Shown here: positions 8,146 to 14,900 of the stretch, piece after piece
Layout of the letters: each line of letters begins with the position of its first letter
Position numbering within the stretch: position 1 is the stretch's first letter
The notes under the pieces: generated by a model
The model's database searches: none
Told to the model about the DNA's origin: nothing
The model's input: only the letters and a program-made list of their open reading frames with translations
Made by a program: the position numbers and the translations under genes
Origin: Gemmatimonadota bacterium
GTDB lineage: Bacteria; Gemmatimonadota; Gemmatimonadetes; Longimicrobiales; UBA6960
DNA: 23,816 bases
Direction of reading: 5' to 3'
Assembly (NCBI GenBank): GCA_002712565.1
Contig: PAUA01000029.1
Coordinates: 32,590 to 56,405 of the forward strand

Positions 8146-8420
8146 GATGGCGCGTCGGTTTCCGGCTAGTGTGTCCTAGGAGGGGCTGTGCTGGGTAACG
8201 CCGATGTCGTCCTCGCTCCCGTGCATACGATCCGGGCCATCCGATCGAATCCAAGAGGAGTCGGGCCACGCCCGATAGTAATACTACTTGCCCCACGGAT
8301 CGCTAGTGGCATTGGCCGAAAAGTTGACTGTCATCCAAGATTACCACGAGAGGGTCTCAGGAAGCTCGTACGTCTCACGCGCTGCCACGAAGCCGAGGAT
8401 GATGAGCGGGATGAGCCTGG
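8146..8420. other. Intergenic region upstream of the DedA-CoaE-PHP gene
   Basis: This 275 bp gap probably carries the promoter of the minus-strand operon. A perfect short hairpin CGGGC/GCCCG sits next to an AT-rich imperfect dyad (TAGTA-A-TACTA) near 8275-8286, the only AT-rich stretch before the DedA start; it could be a -10 region or operator, but no matching -35 stands out. No tRNA cloverleaf or convincing reading frame was seen. Confidence 0.25.
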
Positions 8421-8702
8421 TTACCACTTCCCGCTCCCCTTCATACGCCCACGCATGTCGGATCCCCAGCGCAGGTAACGCTCCAGATCCACGGATGGGA
8501 CGACCGTGTTTCCATCTCCGTATGCGGTCTCCATGCGCCATCTCATATAAGCCCTCGAGGGCATGGGGAGAAAAGGCGGTTGCCGGTACCACCGGTTCGC
8601 CCTGAACGCCCACGCCGCCGCCAACATGGCGGGAATGAGCCAGGGCCGCCGGACAGCAACCTTCGCCAGCCCTACATAAAACGATCCCATACCGCTTCTC
8701 AT
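8421..8702 (-). CDS. Small protein of unknown function with one hydrophobic segment
   Basis: A 93-residue protein; the ATG at 8702 or an in-frame ATG at 8690 (codon 5) could be the start. I recognise no family. An N-terminal basic, weakly hydrophobic stretch (RRPWLIPAMLAAAWAF, about residues 19-34) might be a membrane or amphipathic helix. It is followed by an aromatic/proline motif WYRQPPFLPMPSRAYMRWRM and then TAYGD and DLERYLRWGSDMR. The aromatic- and Arg-rich composition looks like a real soluble tail rather than random translation, and it is preferred over the overlapping frame at 8341-8742, which is low-complexity and Cys/Gly/Arg rich. It is divergent from yyaL across 152 bp and 275 bp ahead of the DedA fusion. 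Existence is probable; function is unknown. Confidence 0.6.
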   Translation of the reverse strand: MRSGMGSFYVGLAKVAVRRPWLIPAMLAAAWAFRANRWYRQPPFLPMPSRAYMRWRMETAYGDGNTVVPSVDLERYLRWGSDMRGRMKGSGKW

Positions 8703-8740
8703 AGTTCGTTCCCAGGCGCGCTGGCCCAGAAAACATTTCC

Positions 8741-8767
8741 ATGGGCGTGAAGTTAGTCCACGCCCAT
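8741..8767. repeat. 9-bp perfect inverted repeat in divergent promoter region
   Basis: ATGGGCGTG at 8741-8749 and its exact complement CACGCCCAT at 8759-8767 are separated by 9 bases. It lies between two divergent genes and upstream of the yyaL -10 box, where an operator for a dimeric regulator would be expected. There is no T-tract, so it is unlikely to be a terminator. The binding protein is unknown. Confidence 0.45.
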
Positions 8768-8795
8768 TGTCAATTCAATGAAATTCGTTCCTCAA

Positions 8796-8824
8796 TGGTT
8801 CCTCCGATCGGCCCCCGCTATGAT
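8796..8824 (+). promoter_or_regulatory. Probable promoter of yyaL
   Basis: TATGAT at 8819-8824 is a strong -10 match. The -35 position (8796-8801, TGGTTC, 17-base spacer) is poor, so activation may be needed. Transcription would begin about 8831, giving a leader of about 24 bases to the GTG start at 8855, with AAGGGAGAG (8841-8849) as ribosome site. Confidence 0.45.
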
Positions 8825-8854
8825 ACCCGAAGCCAATCATAAGGGAGAGCTTGA

Positions 8855-10951
8855 GTGTCCAACCGACTCGCCGAAGAATCCAGTCCATACCTTCTTCAGC
8901 ATGCCGAAAACCCTGTCGACTGGCGCCCCTGGGGAGCCGAAGCGTTCGACGAGGCCCGGCGTAGGAACGTCCCGGTCCTGCTCTCGATCGGTTACTCCGC
9001 CTGCCATTGGTGCCACGTCATGGAGCGGGAATCCTTCGAGGATCCGACAACGGCCGAGCTCATGAACGAGTCCTTCGTCAATATCAAAGTGGACCGTGAG
9101 GAGCGTCCCGACGTCGATTCTGTCTACATGAAGGCCGTCCAGGCTATGACCGGGCAAGGGGGGTGGCCACTCACAGCGTTCCTGACGGCGGATGGAGAGC
9201 CCTTTTTTGGCGGGACGTACTTTCCGCCCGAGCCCCGGCCAAACATGCCCTCTTTTCGGCAAGTCCTACAGTCGATCCGGGGCGCCTACGAGGAGCGGAG
9301 GGAGGAAATCATCCGCAACGCAGGAGAGTTGAAGGAGCTGCTCGAGAAGAGTTCGACGGAGCGTACCGAAGGGCCGGTAACGCAGGACGGGGAAGCACTC
9401 TCCGGTCCGGAGCTGCTCGATCATTCGTTTCGCTTCCTCGCTTCGCGTTTCGACCCCACACACGGCGGTTTCGGAGGAGCCCCCAAGTTCCCACAGCCGG
9501 TCACGCTCGAGTTCGCGCTCCGGGTGCACAAGCGTACCGGTGACCCCGAGGCGTTGGAAATGGTCACTCGAACACTGCACGCCATGGCCCGAGGCGGGAT
9601 CCACGATCACCTGGCCGGCGGCTTCCACCGATACTCAGTCGATGCCCGCTGGCTGGTTCCCCACTTCGAAAAAATGCTGTACGACAACGCCCTGCTCGGA
9701 CGGTTGTACCTGAACGCCTACCAGGCCACAGGCGACCCGGAGCTTCGACAGGTTGCCGAAGACACGTTAGACCACCTTCTCACGGACATGTGTGCACCCA
9801 CAGGAGGCTTCTACTCCGCGTTGGACGCTGATTCAGAAGGAGAAGAGGGAACGTTCTACGTCTGGACGCCCTCACAAGTACACGAACTGCTCGACAAGGA
9901 AGCGGCCGATCTCTTCATGCGCTGCTACGACGTCAGTGAGGCCGGCAACTTCGAGAAGGCCAATATCCTCCATCTGGCCCACGACCTCGTTGCGGTCGCC
10001 CAACGCGAGGGGATGGACGTCGAGCATCTGCGAGAGGTGCTCCAGGACGCGAGGCAGGTCCTGCTAGAGGCCCGCAAACTCCGGGAGCCGCCTTTCCGCG
10101 ACGAGAAAATCCTCGCGAACTGGAACGGAATGGCGATCCGAGCGCTGGCCGAGGCAGGTGGAGCGCTGGGTCAGCCCCGTTTTCTCGAAGCGGCCGTGAA
10201 CGGGCTCGACTTTCTGCTCGGGAGCATGCGGGAGGATGGCCGGCTTCGCCACTCGTACAAGGACGGCACTGCGCGGATCGATGCCTTCCTGGAGGACTAC
10301 GCCGCCGTGGGCAACGCGATTCTCACCGTGTATGAAGCGACCCTCGAACCTCGTTGGCTGGACGAGGCAGCGTGGATTACGGAGCGGGTTGTCGACCTCT
10401 TCTGGGACGACGCATCGGGCCTTTTCCACGACGCACCAAAGGATGGCGAGGCGCTGGCCGTCCGGGCCCGGGACCTGATGGACAACGCCACGCCGTCCGG
10501 AAATTCGTTGGCCGTCGAGCTCCTGATTCGCAGTGCGCACCTTTTCGGAGACGAGCGCCAAGGGGACATCGCCCAAAGAGTGCTCGACAGGGAGGCGGGA
10601 TTCATGGCCCGCTTCCCGGCCGCGTTTGGCCGCTTGCTCGCAGTCCTCGACCAGACGGTCGCCGACCCCGTGGAGATCGCCATCGTTGGCGCGCGCGACG
10701 ATGCGCGCACCATCGACCTGCTCCGGGCCGCATTGACCCCATACATACCGAACCGGACCATCGCGGGCACTGCTCCGGGTGAGGACCTTCCCCACAAGCT
10801 TCCCGTTCTGGAGGGTCGTGATCCTGGAACGGAGCCGGGTCCCGAGCCCGTGGCCTATGTCTGCGAACGTTACGCATGTAAGGCGCCGGTCTCGGACGCC
10901 GCCGCCCTGGCAGCCCAACTAAGTGAGGTGGGCGACCGGAAACCCTCCTAG
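8855..10951 (+). CDS. yyaL: YyaL/DUF255 thioredoxin-fold and alpha/alpha-barrel protein (SPATA20 homologue)
   Basis: A 698-residue cytoplasmic protein starting at GTG 8855, chosen for the AAGGGAGAG ribosome site five bases upstream and the family-typical N-terminus [21 protein letters not shown]. Residues 1-160 form the DUF255 thioredoxin-like domain with the redox motif C50-H-W-C53 in [16 protein letters not shown], and [10 protein letters not shown] and GGTYFPP. The remainder resembles N-acylglucosamine 2-epimerase-type alpha6/alpha6 barrels, with the signature [10 protein letters not shown] (204-213), [21 protein letters not shown] and [10 protein letters not shown]. Length is normal for the family. 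The physiological role is not established; a thioredoxin-like or sugar-related role has been proposed. The C-terminus ends in [20 protein letters not shown] plus a short tail; the stop codon falls inside a 28-bp palindrome at the edge of a repeat element, so the last few residues may come from an insertion. Confidence 0.95.
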   Translation: MSNRLAEESSPYLLQHAENPVDWRPWGAEAFDEARRRNVPVLLSIGYSACHWCHVMERESFEDPTTAELMNESFVNIKVDREERPDVDSVYMKAVQAMTGQGGWPLTAFLTADGEPFFGGTYFPPEPRPNMPSFRQVLQSIRGAYEERREEIIRNAGELKELLEKSSTERTEGPVTQDGEALSGPELLDHSFRFLASRFDPTHGGFGGAPKFPQPVTLEFALRVHKRTGDPEALEMVTRTLHAMARGGIHDHLAGGFHRYSVDARWLVPHFEKMLYDNALLGRLYLNAYQATGDPELRQVAEDTLDHLLTDMCAPTGGFYSALDADSEGEEGTFYVWTPSQVHELLDKEAADLFMRCYDVSEAGNFEKANILHLAHDLVAVAQREGMDVEHLREVLQDARQVLLEARKLREPPFRDEKILANWNGMAIRALAEAGGALGQPRFLEAAVNGLDFLLGSMREDGRLRHSYKDGTARIDAFLEDYAAVGNAILTVYEATLEPRWLDEAAWITERVVDLFWDDASGLFHDAPKDGEALAVRARDLMDNATPSGNSLAVELLIRSAHLFGDERQGDIAQRVLDREAGFMARFPAAFGRLLAVLDQTVADPVEIAIVGARDDARTIDLLRAALTPYIPNRTIAGTAPGEDLPHKLPVLEGRDPGTEPGPEPVAYVCERYACKAPVSDAAALAAQLSEVGDRKPS

Positions 10952-10963
10952 GAGGGTTTCCGG
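10936..10963. repeat. 28-bp perfect palindrome over the yyaL stop codon
   Basis: CCGGAAACCCTCCT (10936-10949) is followed immediately by its exact reverse complement (10950-10963). The TAG stop of yyaL (10949-10951) lies at the centre. With no loop and no T-run it is not a standard terminator. It could still extrude or fold in RNA. Its right half is part of the left terminal repeat of the element at 10947-11318. Confidence 0.8.
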
Positions 10964-11318
10964 AAAGGGGGGTGAGTCGCGTTGCGGATACCCGCCCGCC
11001 TACGGCGGGGGTTCCAACGGCCCCCGCTCCTAGACGGAGCGACGACGCCATAGCATTCGCTACGGCTAGGAGCTCCAACAACGGGGCACCGCGCGTAAGC
11101 GTGGTCGGGGTCGTGCCACCGCAACCCTTCAACTTGTATGGTCATTCCCCTCATGGTCGTGGGCACATGGCGCTTGTGCGGTTGATCCGGCGTCTCTCCT
11201 CCTCGCAACCACGGCTTCGCCGCGGTACCCGCTCTGCTACGCCTCGTCGTCGTTCCTTGTCTGAACGCGCACAAGCGCCATGTGCGCGACCCGCCCCCTT
11301 TCCGATCACCCTCCTAGG
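10947..11318. mobile_element. Non-coding MITE-like or structured repeat element with terminal inverted repeats
   Basis: The ends are matching inverted repeats of about 35 bases. The left begins CCTAGGAGGGTTTCCGGAAA at 10947. The right, read from 11318 on the minus strand, begins CCTAGGAGGGTGATCGGAAA. Both continue with a G-run and GTCGCG, with few mismatches and one indel. The interior is packed with hairpins: CCCGCC/GGCGGG (10995-11009), GCTCC/GGAGC (11026-11040), TAGC/GCTA (11051-11062), an 18-bp inverted repeat (11163-11285) and CGGC/GCCG near 11213-11223. No frame inside looks like a protein. The CTAG at both borders could be a target duplication or part of the repeat, since it is palindromic. 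It fits a non-autonomous transposable element or a highly structured RNA. A single copy in the window prevents a firm choice. Confidence 0.55.
11163..11285. repeat. 18-bp perfect inverted repeat inside the element
   Basis: GCACATGGCGCTTGTGCG at 11163-11180 and its exact complement at 11268-11285 enclose 87 bases that include a further CGGC-TTC-GCCG hairpin. As RNA this would form a long-stemmed multi-hairpin domain ending just before the right terminal repeat. Confidence 0.75.
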
Positions 11319-11340
11319 CTTAGTGCTCCAAAGAAAGATT

Positions 11341-11349
11341 TGCTATCTT
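11341..11349 (+). promoter_or_regulatory. Possible extended -10 promoter of the E1 gene
   Basis: TGCTATCTT (TG at 11341-11342, TATCTT at 11344-11349) looks like an extended -10 element just beyond the repeat element. No good -35 is visible. Transcription from here would give a leader of about 33 bases to the ATG at 11390. Confidence 0.3.
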
Positions 11350-11389
11350 ACCAGTCCACCTCAACGGACCCCAACTTCACCGGGAATAA

Positions 11390-13525
11390 ATGGCGACTAA
11401 GGAGCAAGAGATCTCCCGAACTCAGGACTTGGAGGGCCTGTCCTCCGAGTGGCTCCTTGAGGCGTACCTAACGATGTTCACTTCCCGGCGGGTGGATGAC
11501 CGGGAAATCACTCTCAAGCGTCAGAACAAGACCTTCTTTCAGGTCTCCGGTGCCGGGCACGAAGCGGTGCAGGTGGCGATGGCCGCTCACTTGAAGAGCG
11601 GACACGATTGGTTCTACGGGTACTACCGAGATCGAGCGCTGGCGCTCGCGGTCGGGCAGACGCCCTTGGACCATCTACTCGGGGCGGTCGGGGCCAGCAC
11701 CGATCCGAACAGTGCTGGCCGGCAGATGCCCTCCCACTTCACGGACCCGGGACTTCACCTCGCGACCATGTCGTCCCCCACGGGCACGCAGTTCTTGCAA
11801 GCAGTCGGCGCGGCAGAGGCAGGATATCGGGCGATGCTCATCCCTGAGCTACGAGCCACGATGGAAGACTTCGAGGAGGATGAGGTCGTCCTCGTATGTT
11901 CAGGCGAGGGAGCCACCTCGGAAGGTGAGTTCTGGGAAGCCCTCAATACGGCGTGCAACCTCAAGCTTCCCGTGGTTTTTCTCATCGAGGACAACGGATA
12001 CGCGATCTCGGTGCCGGTGGAGGTCAACACCGCGGGTGGAAGTATCTCGAAGCTCGTATCCGGATTTCCGGATCTCTTCATCGTGGAGTGCGACGGCACC
12101 GACCTTACGGACAGCCACCGGGCAGCCGGCAAGGCAGTACGTCACTGCCGAATGAGACGGGGTCCTGCCCTGGTACACGCTCACACGGTACGCCTCCACT
12201 CACATTCGTTGTCCGATGACGCCAAGGCCTATCGGGCGGCCGCCGAGCGCGAGGAAGAGCTAGCCAGAGACCCGCTCCCGCAGACCCGGGCCCTCCTGAT
12301 CGATCGGGGCGTGGTAACCCCCGAGGAGCTCGACGGCCTGGAGGAGGATGTCGAGAACGAGGTCGAGGCCGCTGCCAACGAGGCGGGCAACCACCCACAG
12401 CCTGAACCTGAGACGGTGCTGCTCCACCTCTACTCCGAAGAAGTGGACCCGACTTCAAAGTCCTTCGACACCGAAGACTCCCCTGAATTCGAAAGTGAAC
12501 TCCCCCTCACGACGGTCGATCTGCTCAACCTCTGTCTCGGGGACGAATTGGAGCGGGATCACCGCATCGTGCTCTTCGGGCAAGACATTGCCGACGCCTC
12601 CCGAGAGCAGGTGCTCGAGGAGGCGAAGGGCAAAGGGGGAGTGTTCAAGGTCACGCACGGGCTTCAGAGACGCTTCGGTGGGCACCGAGTGTTCAACTCG
12701 CCTCTGGCCGAAGCCAACATCGTCGGACGAGCCATCGGTATGGCGCAGCGAGGACTCCGTCCGGTAGTCGAAATCCAGTTCTTCGATTACATCTGGCCCG
12801 CGTTCATGCAAATTCGGGACGAGTTGGCCACGATCCGATTTCGCTCCCATGGACAGTTTTCCGCTCCGGTCGTGATCAGGGTCCCGTACGGTGGTTACCT
12901 GACCGGCGGAGGACCGTACCACTCTCAGACCGGCGAGACGCTGTTCACTCATACGCCGGGCCTTCGAGTGGTGCTTCCGTCGAACGCGTCTGACGCCAAC
13001 GGGCTCTTGAGAACCGCCATCCGTTGTGACGACCCCGTCATCTTCCTCGAGCACAAGCACCTCTACCGGCAGGTTCACAACAAGGGCCGGTATCCGGGGA
13101 AGGACTTCATGATCCCCTTTGGAAAAGCGAAGACGGTGCGGGAAGGATCCGACCTCACCGTCGTGACCTGTGGGGCCCTTGTCAAACGCTCGATGGACGC
13201 CGCAAAAATCGCCTCGGAAGAGCATGGGATCGAGTGCGACGTGATCGACCTCAGGACGCTTTCTCCCCTCGACATGGACACCATCACACACTCGGTGAAG
13301 AAGACGAACAAGGTCCTGATCACACATGAGGATTCGCTGTCCTGGGGGCTAGGCTCCGAGATCGCCGCCCGCATCGCGGATGAGCTCTTCCCCTGGCTGG
13401 ACGGGCCCGTGCGTCGAGTGGCGTCGCTCGACACGTGGGTTGCCTATGCGCCGAGCTTGGAGAATAAAATCCTCCCCCAGACCTCCGACGTGCTCACGGC
13501 CATCCTCGATCTGGTCAATTTCTAG
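11390..13525 (+). CDS. Fused 2-oxoacid dehydrogenase E1 (alpha + beta), thiamine diphosphate dependent
   Basis: A 711-residue single-chain E1. Residues 1-345 are the alpha part: [28 protein letters not shown], and the thiamine diphosphate motif [15 protein letters not shown] (172-186) closing at EDN (200-202). Residues 370-711 are the beta part: LFGQDIAD, the catalytic-type glutamate in [17 protein letters not shown] (Glu441), [11 protein letters not shown], and [10 protein letters not shown] (His511). A linker rich in Glu, Pro and Asn (about 315-370) joins them. Such enzymes decarboxylate a 2-oxoacid and pass the acyl group to E2 lipoyl domains. Whether the substrate is pyruvate or a branched-chain oxoacid is not clear, although the alpha/beta order and FDYIWPA motif recall branched-chain type enzymes. 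No E2 or E3 gene is adjacent. The ATG at 11390 has only a weak GGGA upstream. Confidence 0.92.
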   Translation: MATKEQEISRTQDLEGLSSEWLLEAYLTMFTSRRVDDREITLKRQNKTFFQVSGAGHEAVQVAMAAHLKSGHDWFYGYYRDRALALAVGQTPLDHLLGAVGASTDPNSAGRQMPSHFTDPGLHLATMSSPTGTQFLQAVGAAEAGYRAMLIPELRATMEDFEEDEVVLVCSGEGATSEGEFWEALNTACNLKLPVVFLIEDNGYAISVPVEVNTAGGSISKLVSGFPDLFIVECDGTDLTDSHRAAGKAVRHCRMRRGPALVHAHTVRLHSHSLSDDAKAYRAAAEREEELARDPLPQTRALLIDRGVVTPEELDGLEEDVENEVEAAANEAGNHPQPEPETVLLHLYSEEVDPTSKSFDTEDSPEFESELPLTTVDLLNLCLGDELERDHRIVLFGQDIADASREQVLEEAKGKGGVFKVTHGLQRRFGGHRVFNSPLAEANIVGRAIGMAQRGLRPVVEIQFFDYIWPAFMQIRDELATIRFRSHGQFSAPVVIRVPYGGYLTGGGPYHSQTGETLFTHTPGLRVVLPSNASDANGLLRTAIRCDDPVIFLEHKHLYRQVHNKGRYPGKDFMIPFGKAKTVREGSDLTVVTCGALVKRSMDAAKIASEEHGIECDVIDLRTLSPLDMDTITHSVKKTNKVLITHEDSLSWGLGSEIAARIADELFPWLDGPVRRVASLDTWVAYAPSLENKILPQTSDVLTAILDLVNF

Positions 13526-13615
13526 AAAGATTGGTGGATCGTCCGGTTGCATCCGGCAGAATCAGGCGCACCGCCCGCCGGTAGATGACGACGATCCGGG
13601 GCACCTCAGGACGGG

Positions 13616-14842
13616 TCAGTATTTCGGCAGGCTCGGGTCGATCTCGTCCACCCATGCGTGAATTCCACCCACGAAGTTGGACACGCTGGAAAAGCCCTGG
13701 TCAGCCAACATCAGAGCAGCACTGTGGCTACGGGCTCCCGTACGGCAGTACACGACGATCTCCCGGTCCGTAGGGAGCTCGTCCAGACGGTCCTGAAGTT
13801 CAGCGAGGGGAATCATCACCGCCCCATCCGTCTCCAAATTCACGATCTCCCACTCATGCGGTTGTCGCACGTCCAACAGAAACGGCGGCTCCGTAGACGA
13901 CAAGCGCTCCTTGAGCTCGACGGCACCGACCTCACCAATTGGATCTTCCATCCCCTGCTCCTTTCTCTCAGTGGGTGCATTCAGCCCGCAGAAATCTTCA
14001 TAGTCGACGAGTCCGGTTTGTGTCGGCTCATCGCCACAAACCGGGCAACTCGTGTTCCTGGCGACGGCTATCTCTCTCCAATTCATCTCCATCGAGTCAA
14101 AGATTAGCAACCGACCACTGAGCGTGTTTCCCCGCCCCAGCACAAGCTTGATCACCTCGAGGGCCTGAATCGATCCTATGATCCCTGGCAAAACCCCCAG
14201 TACACCTGCCTCCGCACAATTCGGGATCAGACCCGGAGGAGGAGGCTCTCTAAAGAGGCATCGGTAGCACGGTCCGCCGTCGGTCGCAAACACCGAGGCC
14301 TGACCCTCCCAACGGAAGACAGATCCGTAGACGTTCGGCTTTCCCAGGAGCACACAGGCGTCGTTGACGAGGTACCGGGTCGGAAAGTTGTCGGTCCCGT
14401 CGGCCACGATGTCGTACGACCCTATGATTTCCAGCGCGTTGCCAGAGTCGAGCCGGACGTGGTGTGTTACCACTGACACGTTGGGGTTCACGTCGGCCAG
14501 TTGTTCCACCGCCGAATCCAGCTTGCTGCGCCCTACGTCCTTGGTGCCATGAAGGATCTGCCGTTGGAGGTTGGTAGCATCGACCTCATCGAAATCGACG
14601 AGGCCGAGTGTGCCGATCCCGGCAGCAGCGAGGTAGAGCGCGAGGGGTGAGCCGAGCCCTCCGGCACCCACCACGAGCACCCGTGCAGCCTTGAGGCGCA
14701 GCTGCCCCTCCTTGCCGACCTCGGGCAAAGATAGATGCCTGGCGTACCTACTGAGTTCGGAGGAATCCAGCTCGGGTTTTTTGCGCTCGACCAACTCGGT
14801 TCTCTCTCGGAAGACGGGCTTGCGTTCTCGACCGAGTTGCAC
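13616..14842 (-). CDS. moeZ: ThiF/MoeB-type adenylyltransferase fused to rhodanese (MoeZ/MOCS3-like)
   Basis: Starting at GTG 14842 this is 408 residues. A longer frame to 15013 overlaps the neighbouring gene with low-complexity sequence, and TTG 14794 (GAGAGA upstream) is another possible start. The E1-like domain has SRYARHLSLPEVG, nucleotide loop GAGGLGS (59-65), the catalytic NLQRQ, DGTDNFPTRYLVND, and zinc pairs CYRC (192, 195) and CPVC (266, 269). After a short linker comes a rhodanese domain with DVRQPHEWEI and active-site Cys366 in VVYCRTGARS. Such proteins adenylate the C-terminal Gly of a sulfur carrier (MoaD, ThiS or CysO type) and pass sulfur from the rhodanese cysteine to it. They serve molybdopterin, thiamine, cysteine or tRNA thiolation. 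No carrier gene is in the window, so the pathway is open. It lies 58 bp after the DUF2723 gene. Confidence 0.9.
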   Translation of the reverse strand: MQLGRERKPVFRERTELVERKKPELDSSELSRYARHLSLPEVGKEGQLRLKAARVLVVGAGGLGSPLALYLAAAGIGTLGLVDFDEVDATNLQRQILHGTKDVGRSKLDSAVEQLADVNPNVSVVTHHVRLDSGNALEIIGSYDIVADGTDNFPTRYLVNDACVLLGKPNVYGSVFRWEGQASVFATDGGPCYRCLFREPPPPGLIPNCAEAGVLGVLPGIIGSIQALEVIKLVLGRGNTLSGRLLIFDSMEMNWREIAVARNTSCPVCGDEPTQTGLVDYEDFCGLNAPTERKEQGMEDPIGEVGAVELKERLSSTEPPFLLDVRQPHEWEIVNLETDGAVMIPLAELQDRLDELPTDREIVVYCRTGARSHSAALMLADQGFSSVSNFVGGIHAWVDEIDPSLPKY

Positions 14843-14900
14843 CCCCGGGCTAGACCCGGAGTTCCCCCCTTGCCCAACCCAGGTTACACCTGGCCCTCCG

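Noticed and set aside
8174..8184. TCCTAGGAGGG, identical over 11 bases to the tip of the inverted-repeat element
   Set aside because: The match stops after 11 bases and no opposing end was found nearby, so it may be chance rather than a second copy.
8240..8320. Possible tRNA T-arm-like GATCGAATCC
   Set aside because: No matching acceptor stem, anticodon arm or CCA region could be assembled on either strand.
8341..8742. 133-residue minus-strand frame overlapping the 93-residue protein
   Set aside because: Composition is irregular and Gly/Arg/Ala-rich in most of its length; the overlapping 93-residue frame has better protein character. The final part (LIPLIILGFVAARETYELP) is hydrophobic, so a small residual doubt remains.
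10064..10918. 284-residue minus-strand open frame inside yyaL
   Set aside because: Opposite-strand shadow of the conserved C-terminal barrel of YyaL.
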